From Asterochloris sp. CNOR1 (lineage: Eukaryota; Chlorophyta; Trebouxiophyceae; Trebouxiales; Trebouxiaceae): a stretch of 64,000 bases of DNA. This document shows, one piece after another, positions 1 through 11,500 of the stretch; the stretch's first letter is position 1; every line of letters begins with the position of its first letter. Both the position numbers and the translations under genes were made by a program. The stretch spans positions 124,001 to 188,000 of the forward strand of contig OZ017749.1 of NCBI GenBank assembly GCA_963969365.1. Direction: 5' to 3'. A model generated the notes under the pieces. It had not been told where the DNA came from, ran no database searches, and saw only the letters and a list, made by a program, of their open reading frames with translations.

Positions 1-386
1 AAACCGTAAGCGGGTGAGACACTATTGCTGGGAAAGGCTCCGTAGGCAGTGGGGACAGTCTCACTCCGTCCACAGGCAACCTGCAGTGCACCACCTATCC
101 CACAGCCCAAAAGGTATCTCCTGCACTACAGGTGTGCCAGCACACAGCACAGCTCCTGCCATTGGCTTGTGCACACAGCGCAAGTGTGGAGGGCCTCTCT
201 GCAGCGCTACAATTCCACTGGCCTGATACTGAACGCCCTGCAAGGCTGCAAAACCCATACATCAGACATGTTCACTAAGCAGTCCTGAATGTTCTGCTTC
301 ATGGTGCGATGGCCTGAGGGTCTGCTCCTCAGAGCTTGGCCTTGCCTGCACCACCCTACAAACCATCATGCTGCCCTGTTCTTCAG
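1..386. other. left edge, no exon identified
   Basis: This stretch precedes the first recognisable RecG exon. It ends in a pyrimidine-rich tract and a CAG acceptor just before 387, so at least its right part is intron. The short open frames on both strands show no family resemblance. The earlier RecG exons (wedge domain, Walker A and DEAD-like motifs) must lie here unrecognised or, more likely, outside the window. Confidence 0.5.
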
Positions 387-3380
387 GTGTACAGGCACCT
401 CCGGGAGGAGCTGGACCGTGGTGGCCAGGCCTTTGTGGTGTGTCCCCTGGTGGAGGGCACTGAGTCATCCAGGCTGCAGGAGGTTAAGGTGGGGCAGGGC
501 GCAATCTGCCTGGGGCTGACCTATATGGATGAGTTGCAGAACACTGCAGGGACACCATGGTGCGTCATAATCCCCTACCTGTTGGGACGGCCTCTCTTGT
601 GCAGTGGCTCCTTACCAAGACCGCACTGTTGCCATCAGGCTGGTCGAGCAAGGCTCGGCAGGTGGGAGACTGGAGCATGGTGCCTTGGCTGACTTGTACG
701 GAGCCGCTTCTGAACCATAGCAGGGACGACATGGTGTGGCATGAGGACACAACAGAGGGCCTGTGCGTGAGGTTCCTCACCAGGAGCGCGTTGTTGTCAA
801 CAGCTCCTGCTGAGAAGGGCTCGGCAGACAACAGCGGCATTGATGAGCCCTTGTGGGCAGCACTTGAAGCTCTGCAGGGGGCTCAGGATGTGTGTACTGC
901 AGCGATGCCTTGCAGGCAGGCCTCCAAAAACTTTTCAGCGGGGAGGCTCTCAAAGGTGTTTGTGCAGGGCACCAGTGCGGCCCCTGCAGATCTGCTGTGA
1001 GGTACAGCTGGACCTGCACCCTGCTGCAAGGCAGCTGAAGTGCAATGCAGTGGAGTTTGGCTGAAGTGGCACTTCCTAAGGTTTGGAGGGTGTCAAAGCA
1101 GGGCAGGGTTTGGCAGATAACGCGGGCGTTAGCCAAACCCTTCCTCTGTGCCAGAGCAATCTGTCCGGGCTGTCAGGTCCCGTAAGCTGCTGGATGTGTG
1201 TCTGGGCTGCCTCATCACCTGGGAAGGCTGCAAGAGAGTGTTCTGTGTCCTCTGCTGTGTGGCAACAGCAATACTGCCAGAACGCAGCATCAGGTAGGTG
1301 AGCTTCCGCCAACGGCGCCAGGCACCCATGTGTGGCAGCCATGGTTTTGCTGTACTTTCCACACCAAATCTTCACACTCATGGGAGCAGGCTGCCATTCA
1401 TGAGGCACCCAGTGCTGTCGTTTGTGAGTTGCAAGCTCTGCTATTGCAGATGCCAAGAATGACTTTCCTCGCCTGTGAGGCAAAGCCCCTGTAACAGATT
1501 CCAAGCAATGCCTGCGAGAAGCCCGCACTACTCTATAAAGTGTTGCTGATCAAGGGGCAGTCTTTGAGGTGCTGCACGGCTGACCTGCTGAGCCCTGGTT
1601 GGTGCAGGATGCCGAGAAGGAGTTCACGGCCCTCCAGAAGGAGCCCCTCCTGAAGGGAGCAGTCTGTGGGCTGCTGCACGGACGCATGAGCGGAGAGGAG
1701 AAGGCCGCTGCCCTCAGCCAGTTTGCCAGTGGGCACACTCAGGTCCTCATCAGCACCACCGTGGTGGAGGTGGGTTTATTACTGAATCAATGAGTGGTCC
1801 TGCTGTGCGCCGCGTACTGTTGTGTCCTCTGCTTCTTGTGCAGAGCATGTAGGTGTTGAGGCCCTGCTAGCTGTGGTCTTCTGCACTCTGGGTTGGCAGC
1901 GACGTGCACGAGGGATGCAGGTGCGTGCATGGCTTGTGATGTGCGCTAGCTGCACTCACAACTGGAGTGCTGACAGGCCTCCATGGAAGGCCACCATGGT
2001 TAAATCTGTTTTGTTGTTTGAGCTGCACATCCCAGGCCCCTCACTAGCCACTCGAGGTGGCTGCCATGCTGCCTCCTGCAGCACAAATCCATTGTGACTC
2101 CAGCATGCAGGTGGGCGTGACCATACTCGAGGCCGGGGGTGATGGTGGCGGAGCGCGCTGAGGGCGTTGGCCTCACGCATTTTCCTGGGAGCATTCGTCC
2201 TGTTGTTTGGGCTGCAGGTGTCAGGTTGCTCACTAGCACTGCTTTGGGTGCAACGCTGCCTCCTGCATGCATGACCCCACCTGTTCCTGCCTGCAGGTGG
2301 GCGTCGACATCCCAGAGGCCAGCGTGATGGTGGTGGAGCATGCGGAGCGCTTTGGCCTGGCGCAGCTGCACCAGCTGCGCGGGCGCGTGGGACGCGGCCA
2401 CCGCCAGAGCCACTGCTACCTGGTCACCCCCCACGCGCACCAGCTGCACCGCCTGGGCGTGCTCGTGCGCAGCAACAACGGGTTTGTCATCGCAGAGGCC
2501 GACCTCAAGGACAGGTCAGCAGCATTCGCGGCCGAGGGATGATGGTGCCCTTTGGCACTTGCTGCTGCGCAAGCTCAGAAGCGTGCTCCAGCCAGCCTAG
2601 GCCAAGGGTGATGCAGACACAAGCGAGAATTGTTCCACCGAGAGTACCATGCGCATCTTGCGGACAGGCTGTTCCTTCCTCGTGTTTTGCCTGTCCGCCA
2701 TCTCAGCACATGACTTGGTGATGGAGGATTGGGCTCTTCTGCCAGCCAGGTCATGCCAAGAGTGCGGCACAGCTCTGTGTGCATTCTCCTTTGGACCCTG
2801 TGCAGTCAGCCAAGAGGCGCTGGGGAAAGCTGTCGCTAGTTGTCACACTTCTGCCTGTGAAAAAAAGAGGCTGCCTTGGCTACCGTTGTGTGAGTAGGGC
2901 GTCCCAGCACCTCTGTGTGCCAAATGAGGTGCTGCAGCAAGTGCTGCAGAGTGCGCGATGCGAGCTGTCGCCCCACAAGTTGTATGCGGCTGACTTGAAG
3001 ATCACTGACAGCTCCACTTCAGGTGTGGTCTACCCTTGACAGTGTGCAGGGGAACGATGGCACCTACATGCACCTCTCAGGGGTCTGAATTTTGTCACCC
3101 GCGGTGCAGGGGCCCCGGAGACTTCCTGGGCAAGCAGCAGAGCGGGCACGACGGCCTCAAGTGCCTCAACGCTGCCCGGCTGCCAGACGACATGCGCCTG
3201 TTGGACCATGCACGCTCTGTGGCCGCCGACCTGATCGCCAGGCATGGTCTCAACCCCTCACAGTGGCCCCTGCCCTTGCTGGCATCCCTCAAGGACACTC
3301 GCCTGCCCTCCCTGGAGCTGAAAACGCTGCCTGCCAATGCGATAGCGCAGAGCCTGCAATGGCTTGACGACAAGCTCTGA
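387..3380 (+). CDS. recG: ATP-dependent DNA helicase RecG, C-terminal part (partial gene)
   Basis: RecG remodels stalled replication forks and Holliday junctions; in plants and algae it is nuclear-encoded and works in plastids or mitochondria. Four exons join in phase: 387-488, 1608-1769, 2297-2514 and 3110-3380, giving about 249 residues to the stop. They carry helicase motif IV (VVCPLVEG), the LLHGRM segment, motif V ([16 protein letters not shown]), motif VI (QLRGRVGRG) and the RecG tail segment RGPGDFLG followed by the helical C-terminus. Introns start GTGGGG, GTGGGT and GTCAGC and end in CAG. The N-terminal wedge and ATP-binding half are missing because the gene runs off the left edge. 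It ends tail-to-tail with the next gene, 504 bp away. Exon phases and motif order make the identity secure; targeting cannot be judged. Confidence 0.92.
2111..2180 (+). repeat. decayed intronic copy of RecG exon 2297
   Basis: About 70 bases in the intron are a clear but decayed copy of the start of the real exon 186 bp downstream. The copy keeps a CAG acceptor and the GTGGGCGT start, then GAGGCC, GATGGTGG, GAGCGC and TTGGCCT blocks in the same order. Its frame is broken by indels, so it is not a usable exon. Confidence 0.75.
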
Positions 3381-3884
3381 AGGCGCCCCTCCCCATGACC
3401 TCGAGTGTTTCAGTCTGCTGATTGAATGCGTTTGCACAAGTTTTGCCTCCTCGCTCATGCTCTCCCCCCTCCTCCTCAGCCTGTCTCCTGTATCGATAGC
3501 ACTTGCATGTTGGCCAGTGCAACTCAGCCATGAATTTCAAGGATGTTGCAATGTGACGTGGGCAGCATCAACTAATGCCTGTTGGGCTGAAAGGAGGGAA
3601 GGGAGATTCATTGTCGCAGGCCGGCTAAGCCATCGGCGCAAAGTCCCAGATGGATCTTCCCTCCTTGATGGTGACATCTGCAGGCAGGCAGGCTGATTTG
3701 CTGCAGAGGCCACAGACCGGCAGCTGGTGTCCTCTAGCAGCTGCGCCCCACCTGTCTTGTGGCAGGGAAAGTAAGCATCAGACCCATTGGCAAGGGCCTT
3801 CAGGCAGTGCCACCCTACATCCTGCATTGCAGCCATGAAACGTGAGCTGTGCGGCTCTCAACACAAGAGCCACCTGGAAGCGCA
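3381..3884. other. intergenic spacer between convergent genes
   Basis: This is the 3' flank of both RecG (+) and the 177-aa gene (-). It includes pyrimidine-rich sequence around 3440-3490. No open frame resembles a known family. No canonical algal TGTAA polyadenylation signal was seen within it. Confidence 0.5.
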
Positions 3885-5291
3885 TCAAATACTAAGAGGG
3901 GTGAGGCCAGGCGTCACTTCACCCCCGTGGGCATGCAGTGCCACCTGCTGAGTTGTGACTGGCATGTTGTAAGCTGAGGGGGCCTCATACTGCCCCCGCC
4001 TGTGCTTGATCTTGTCTGTGGCAAGGCGCTCGTAGGAGCTGTAGGTCACGGGCGATTTGGGGTTTGCGCTCAGGTCCTGCAGTGTCTGAAGGTTCTTCTC
4101 AAACACTGCCTGGGGCACGGCTGCTGTGGTATCTGTGTCAAAGCACCTGCACAACACAGGCGGCAGGGTCATGCAGACCAGTGGCAGTGTGAGCTGCAGG
4201 CTCAAGCATGGCAGGGAGTGCCTTTCCAATAGCCGTTATGAGACGTTGCCCGGCAGAAGCTGCCACACTGTCTGTGTTGACCATCTGCGCACCATGGACA
4301 GCAGGGTGGTGCCCTGCAGAACAGCGGCAAGTGGCAGGCTCTGGCATGGCAGGAAGCCCCCTCCCAGCAGCTACTGACATGCAGGCTGCTCTTGATGGAT
4401 GGGCAGACCACAACCTGGAGACCTTCCTGGAAGGCTGGCACAGGCCAGGGCTGCCCATGGCTAAAAGCGGCACAGCCTCTGCGTGTACAGCGTGCTGGTC
4501 TGCTGCAAGTATGATGCAGGGGCAAGCTGAATGCATGCCGCTGCTGGTGGGGCGCTGACAGTGGCACAGGGCTGAGCGTACACTGCTGCTGTCGCCAGCT
4601 GAATGCCGCGCTGCTGCTGGTGGTACAGTGGCCAGCTGACCACACAGTGCTGCTGAGTTGCACAGTTGTAATTCTGGCGTTCCGGCAATGTTAACCAGCA
4701 CCGCAGTCCAAGATCCTGGTAAAGTCGGTTTATGATGCAGCTCAGCTGCGGATCGATATGTGGATCAGCTGCAATGCAAGACCATTATGTTTATGGTTCA
4801 GCTGCAAGCTGCGTGCACAGTAGCATCCGTAGGCGCCTCACGTGTGCACGGCGTGGACCTCAGCCGCCATGAGCTCACGTCCCAGTGCCTCCCTGACCAG
4901 CTGCAGCACGTCCCGTGCCAGCATTGTGGTGTCGCCATCCACCTACATGCACAGGCCACGCTGCTCATGCAGGAACAGCGCACAGTGCAGTCTGATGGGC
5001 GGGCGCCCCCCGGGGCCTGCTGCACTGACTGGAATGCCCCCAGATGTGGCATATGATGCCGCACTGCTGCGGTGCTGTGGGCAGTGCTGTTCTGCTGATG
5101 CAGAGGAATGCTGAGCTGACCTCCAGGACATGAGCAAGGGCAGATTCCTTGCCCATCTTGAACTTGCTGAACAGCTCCTGCCACCTGTCTGCCGGCACGG
5201 TGTGAAAATGCTGCTCGTGAGCTGTCAACTCCAGCATGATTGTCTTCCCAAACAGAGCTGCAGGAGCAGCACAGTTCAGATGACCTGACAT
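3885..5291 (-). CDS. unrecognised 177-aa protein, three exons
   Basis: I do not recognise this family. Exons 5291-5121, 4942-4842 and 4146-3885 join in phase, with donors GTCAGC and GTGAGG and acceptors TAG and CAG, to give 177 residues. The first exon is rich in charged and aromatic residues. The second is a helical segment around ARDVLQLVREALGRE. The third ends with a basic, Tyr/Pro-rich tail (YSSYERLATDKIKHRRGQYE, then PSAYNMP). The reading frame, splice phases and codon use look genuine. The start at 5291 assumes no tiny intron right after it. It lies head-to-head with asparagine synthetase, 256 bp between starts. The Tyr/Pro-rich tail loosely recalls small microtubule-associated proteins, but that is only an impression. 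Confidence 0.6.
4195..4640. repeat. imperfect repeats in intron 2 of the 177-aa gene
   Basis: The intron holds imperfect repeats, for example a GGCTC..GCATGGCAGG block near 4199 and again near 4339, each preceded by a GCAGTG/GCAAGTGG-like segment. The spacing is about 137 bp. No coding sense was found. Confidence 0.4.
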
Positions 5292-5547
5292 GCAGACAGA
5301 GCGACTAGAGGTTGGACCGTCACCTACCAGCCTCTGTCATCTTGCAACTCCCAGATTGAATGTTGTCACAATCTTTCACACAAACAACGTGTATAAACCT
5401 TTTCAATTTTTGTCGGGTGATCAATTCAGATTCAAATTCAAGTGCTCTTATCTGCTGCCAGTCGGGTTTAAGCCAGACGCAGAGGTCACAGGTTCGCAGC
5501 AATAGTCCAATTGCTGCTGCAAAGCCTAGGCCCTGCACAGGGGCGGC
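5292..5547. promoter_or_regulatory. candidate bidirectional promoter (177-aa gene / asparagine synthetase)
   Basis: Only 256 bp separate two divergent start codons. The middle (about 5340-5470) is clearly more A/T-rich than its surroundings, with runs such as TTTTCAATTTTTGTC near 5400. That suits a shared core promoter, but no defined element was recognised. Confidence 0.45.
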
Positions 5548-8500
5548 ATGTGCGGCATCCTAGCTGCACTTGGCCTGACAGAGGGAGATCCAGAAAAGAG
5601 GAGGAGATTGGTCCTCAGATGCAGCAAGCTCCTGCGGCACAGGGGCCCAGACGCAAACAGCGTCTACCAGAGCGCTGACGGGCACAACTTCATAGCCTTT
5701 GAGCGTCTGCAGATCATTGACGTCACAGACGGCGGCAGGTGCGCCTATGCCTGTTCAGAGCAAGAGTGGGTAGCCGCCTGCATAAACTTCATGCATGACC
5801 TTGACAATTGTGTGCCTTGCCATACAGGCAGCCCTTTGTCATCAAGACGCCAGACGGGGACATCGCATGGGCGCTGTGAGTCCCCATAAGACAAGCTCAA
5901 GCCTGCTCTGGTTCCTTTGGGCCCTTCCATCAGTTGTCACACAGCAATGCATTGCTGAGCAGCAGGCTCCTGCTTGCCAAGGCTGCGACCAGCACCTTCC
6001 TGCCCAGTCAACCTGCTGTCGCCATCTAGCTGGCTCTCCTGCTCTCCAGCCATCACTCTGCCGCCGGTCAGCTGGCTGCCCCAACTCTAAAGCAATCTAG
6101 GCTGCCGGTGAATAGTGTGTCCCCAGTCAACTGACTCCCCTGCCCTCCTGTGCTGCAGCAACAGCGAGGTGTACAACCATGAGGAGCTGCACCGAGACCA
6201 TCTGCCAGGAGTGCAGATGGTAAAAAACAGCAAGTCTGACTCAGCCAAGGTGACTCAACTTCACCACCCTTGCTTTACGCGGCGCGCCAGCTCTGTTGCT
6301 TTGGGCCCAACTGCATGTCCTGCATACATCTTGCATCTGTGCCGTGCCAAATGGCTCCCTGAGTGCACCAAGATCTCAGCAGATCAGTGGCGGGATTCTG
6401 GCATGTGCCAGCACAGCACAATCCTCTGCCCCCTGCCGGGTCGAGCTCCTGTTCTGGCCAGCTGCCTGGGAATGGGGAGCGTACCACTAGGTGCCTGCTG
6501 TTGTGGTTGCGGCATGTGACAGAGCCAAGCGCCTTGCACCTCCACTGGCAGGCGAAGGCCGCTCACTCTGCAAATCACGCAGCTGTGCCCCAGCACTGAT
6601 GGCTTGCCTGACTGGCCAGCAGGAGTTTGCAGTCGAGCCTTGCATGAAGGGCCAGCGCATGTCTGCGCACTGCCCTGCACACCAAGCACCTGTGCCAGAA
6701 GCTGGAGGCAGCGACGAGCTGTGAAAGCTGCCTGAACGGCTTTCTGGCTGCGTGATCGTGGGTGCGCGCACAGGTGCCGCCGCGGCAGCATGAGACGGCC
6801 GCTGACCTGCTTGGTGCACTCGTCTGCAGATTGGGCACCTGTACCAGAAGCTGGGGGACAGCGACGAGCTGTGGAGCTGCCTCGACGGCATTTTCGCATG
6901 TGTGATCGTCGACGCGCGCACAGGCGCCATCACAGCAGCACGGGATCCAATGGGCATCTGCCCTCTCTACTGGGGCCGCAGCAAGAGCGGAGCCATGTGG
7001 TTGGCCAGCGAGATGAAGGCCATCCAGCACCAGTGTGACGACTGGCTGACCTTCTTCCCTCCGGTGGGTGCCTGGGCAGTCAGGCAGGGACCCCTGAGAA
7101 GCTGCAGGATGGGTCCTCTTGCTGTGGTAGAAGCGTCATTCAGCACCAATGCTATGAGTGGCTAACCCACTCCAGCTCAAGGTGGAGGACAGCTGCAGGT
7201 GGAGGTGCAGCCTTACATGTGAGCAGTGGCCCTGCCATGCATGTGCCGATAGCGGCATGGTTCTGCAGCCATGTCTCACCCCATGCACTTGTGTCCCTGC
7301 AGGGCCACTGCTACCGCAGCAGGACGGGCAAGTGCGAGCGCTGGTTCAAGCCTGCCTGGATAGATGAGGACCGAATTCCCAAGCAGCCTCTGGACCTCAA
7401 AGCCCTCAAGGTGGGTGCAGCGTCCTTACAGTGTGACAAGCAGGGACCTGAATTATGCTCTGCGGGGTGCGTCCAGCAGCAGCCCTGTGAACCTTGCAGA
7501 TAACACAAGGCCAGGGGGCCACAGATAAGTTACTTGCAGGGGTGGGTAAGGGAGTGGCCCAAGCACGGCTCTGGCTTAGCCGTGCAAAGGCCACAGCTGC
7601 GGGCAGCCTGCATGCTTCAAGGCTCCTCTGGCCTGCCTTGCTTGCTTGCTGGCACAACCTCTTTGTGCACCTGACATGCTCTGCCCTGCCTGACCTGCAA
7701 CAAGGTTCCATTTCGGCGGGTTTTGAAAACCTCTCCTGCATCGCTTGCTGGCACAGCCCCACCCTTGTGCCTGCTGCACTGCGCCCCGCCTGCCCTGCAG
7801 CAAGGCTTCATCTTCCACCCGCATCACTTGCTGGCACAGCTATTTCTGTGCCTGACATGCTCTGCTCTGCCTGCCCTGCAGCAAGGCTTCATCTCTGCGG
7901 TGGTGAAGCGGCTTATGTCAGACGCCCCCCTGGGTGTGCTGCTGTCGGGTGGCCTGGACTCATCCCTTGTGGCCAGCGTGGCCAGCAGGTGGGCTCCCAG
8001 GTCACTGGGTCTTCTCTCGTCTGCGGAGAGCAATGCCATGCAAAGCAAGGACACAGCACGCGATGTGTTGTTGGCAAACACAGTAAGGCAGAAGATCACT
8101 TGCCTGAACCGAAGGGTAACGGGCTGATTTACGGCGATGCAGATGCCACATGTATGCAGCACACATTGCCAGACAAGACAGAGCTCCCCACTCCTGTCCT
8201 GCCAGAGCCCTGTCATGTTCCCCATGTCGCTACACTGTAGTGGTGCTGCTCAGCAACCTGCTTGCAGTGATCACGCCCGGCATGGACACCTTTGCTGGCA
8301 GGACACAAAGGCCCCAGTGCCCACTCCAGCCCTAGGATGCCCTAGTACTCACACCCCTGCAGGCTCCTGGGGGAGGCCAGACTGCCCACACCTGCTGCAC
8401 ACGTCTCCTCAATCACACACCCGTGCTACGTCCCTGCAGCACGGCACGCAGCCACATTGAGCACCCTTAACGACAAGCGCGACGGCGGTCAACACCTACT

Positions 8501-11500
8501 GTGCCCATGCTGACTTGTGAACTCGCTGCAGACACCTGAAGGAGGCCAAGAACGCCTACGACCGCAACCACCCCCTGCACACCTTCTCAGTGGGCATCAA
8601 GGGTTCCCCAGACCTGCTGGCTGCGCGCGAGGTTGCTCAGCAGCTGGGCACTCTGCACCACGAGTTTCACTTCACTGTGGAGGAGGGCATCGATGCAGTG
8701 TATGACCTGATCTACCACATCGAGTCCTATGAGCAGGTGACTCGATGTTGTTTACTGCTTACCATCTGGCAAGGCCACAGCAGCAATCTCTCAGCATTCA
8801 GGAGATCACAGGTCTGCAGGGTTGATTCACCTTCCCAGCTGGGTATGCTGGCACCCTTCATGCTCGATTGCTGGCTGCAGCTTAGCCCATACCTGCTCTG
8901 GCATAGGTTGCACAGATGCTGCCCCTTCAGCCTGTCTGATACCCAGCCTTGCCTGTGCCTATCATACAGGGCCCACATGTACCGTCAGGCACACATACTG
9001 TCAGACAGTGCTAAGCAGTTTCAGTGCTGCAGGCATGTGCAACAGGTATTGCTCTTCAGTGGCACACTGTAAAGTGTTGGGACGACTGCTGTAGGTGTAG
9101 GAAGCAGTGCTCATGTATGTTTTGGCATGCCTCGTGCTTCGCTGGAATGCCTGAAGCAACAGCCTGGTCTGGTCATCCTCTAGCTGCTGGCAGCTTGGGC
9201 CTCATGCCTACATTCCTTTTTACAAGCCCCAGCTTGCTGTCAGGCTTTGTGCGTCAGGGGCCATGCCACACTGCTTCTGCAGTCAGGCTTTGTGCGGCAG
9301 GCCAGCTTAGTGCAGCAGGGGCCAAGCAAATAGTTCTTGGCAAACGATAGGCTTTTGTGCGGCACAGGCCAAGCCCACGGAATTGTTTCTGTTACATGTC
9401 AGAGACTCCATTGCCAACACATGGCGGCTGCAGGTACGCGCGGCAGTGCCCATGTACATTCTCTCGCGCAAAATCAAGGCCATGGGCGTCAAGGTGGTGT
9501 GCTCAGGGGAGGGCGCTGACGAAATGTTTGGGGGCTACCTCTACTTCCACAAGGCTCCCAATGCTGCTGAGTTTCACAAGTGAGCCATGCAGTTGAACCC
9601 TGCACAGCCCACCTGCTGCAGCTTGTCAGAGCCAGCTGGGGCCAACAGGGCCTGCAAGGGTCTCTGCGTTGGGTCCTCTGAACATTCCCATGCGCTGCCT
9701 TGGGGCCAACCACTACTTCCATGAGGCTCAGGACACTGCTGCGCAAGAGAGCGCTGTCCGGAGCTTTGTCTCATTAGTTGATTGCACAGGCGGAGCTCAA
9801 TCAGCCGTTCCTGAGTGCTTTGGGTCCTCGAGCTTTGTCTGGTGTGTGTCAAGGGCCAAGACACCTCTGACATCTACATTTGGCACTGCCATGCCCTCCC
9901 TCACTGCAACTCATGCAGACAACTTCTCCGCTGTCGAGTATGGTGCTCCTGCACCAGTGGGACGTGCTACCGGCCAAGACACCCCTGACATCTGCAGCTC
10001 TCAGTGCTGTTAAACAAGCCCTGCCTTGAACACTTCTGTTTGCATGTTGCTGCAGAGAGACTGTGCGCAAGACGATGCGCCTACATCAGTGGGATGTGCT
10101 GAGGGCCAACAAGGCGCCTTTTGCTTTTGGCTTGGAGCCCCGCGTGCCATTCCTTGACAAGACCTTTCTGGAGCTGGTGATGAACATCGATCCTCAGGAG
10201 AAGATGGTGCGCAGGGCTGCGCCTGTTCTGTTGACACCTGGGCCACTGTGGTCGAGTGGTGTTACCCAGGGCACTCTATGGCATGGAGCTATTTCCTTTC
10301 TACATGATGGCGCCAGAAGGGCTGTGCAGCGGGCCCTGACGGCTTGGAGAGAGCGCATTCTGATTCTCATACTGCGCGGCAGTCCTGCAGAGCTGGCCAT
10401 CAGCAGTTCTACTTGTGGGGGCCATGCATTGCTGACTGCTGCGGCAAGTTGCATGCATGCAGGTGCACTGGGTGAAGGGAAAGGCAATGTTACGCATGCA
10501 ACCCTAAACCCTAAACCCTAAATCGCTGCGCCCATGCTCATGCTGAGACCCCAGGGGAATGTTTTTAGGCCTCACATGCCGTCGCTTTGGCAGCCACACC
10601 TGTTGCGTCCACAATAGCTTCCCTGCACAGCTCAACCTGCACACCGCTCACCTGATCAGGCCTTGCAGTGCAGTGCCCTTCCCCCTGGTGTCTCAAGCAC
10701 GGTGTTAGTGGGCAAGACCCCAGTCCTGGTAAGGCTGAAGCCCTTCAGCAGCACGCTTGCAATCTGACAAGCGGACCCCTTCACCGCCGTGCAGATCAAC
10801 ATGGCGGAGAGGCCGGACGGGAGGCATGCGAGAATGGAGAAGTACATCCTGCGCAAGGCGTTCGATGACCCTGAGGACCCGTATGTGCCCGAGAGCGTGC
10901 TGTGGCGCCAGAAGGAGCAGTTCAGCGACGGCGTGGGCTACGACTGGGTGGACGGGCTCAAGGAGCATGCGCAGAAGGTGGGTCTGAGTGTTGAAGCTGA
11001 TTGCTAAAGCTGAGTATGAAGCTGAGCCCCACTGCTAGCCTCAGCAACCCCAGCATCTGGGCTGCACTGCCCTGAGAGGCAGCGCCCCTGCAGGTTGTGA
11101 CTGACGAGCGGTGGCCTGACCACCCCTCCTGCCAATAATTGTAACCAGTCAGGGGCAGCAGCACCTGAGGAGCGCTGCCCTGTACTGCTGCAGGTTGGAC
11201 TGATGAGCTGAGGCCTGGACACCCCTGCTGCCAGTGAGGTCAATCAGGACCTGCTGTGCAGCTTGGCAGGCCAAGAAGCGCTGCCCTGTGTGCCCTGCAG
11301 GTGGTGACTGACGAGATGTGGCGCAGAATCCCCGGCTGCCACACAGGTCGATCAGAACCTGCTGTGCAGCTCGGCAGCCAAGAAGCGCTGCCCTGTGTTT
11401 CCTGCAGGTGGTGACTGACGAGATGTGGGCGGCGCGGGCGTCCACATTCCCGGAGCACACCCCCAGCACGCGCGAGTACTACCTGCTGCGCTCCATCTTT

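Noticed and set aside
7494-8240. A 248-codon plus-strand frame through asparagine synthetase intron 5 and exon 6
   Set aside because: It runs in a different frame from the SGGLDSS exon and through the repeated acceptor copies, so it is a chance frame in repetitive DNA.
10500-10523. A true chromosome end or assembly join at the telomere-like repeat
   Set aside because: Asparagine synthetase exons continue in frame on both sides, so the repeat is internal to an intron.
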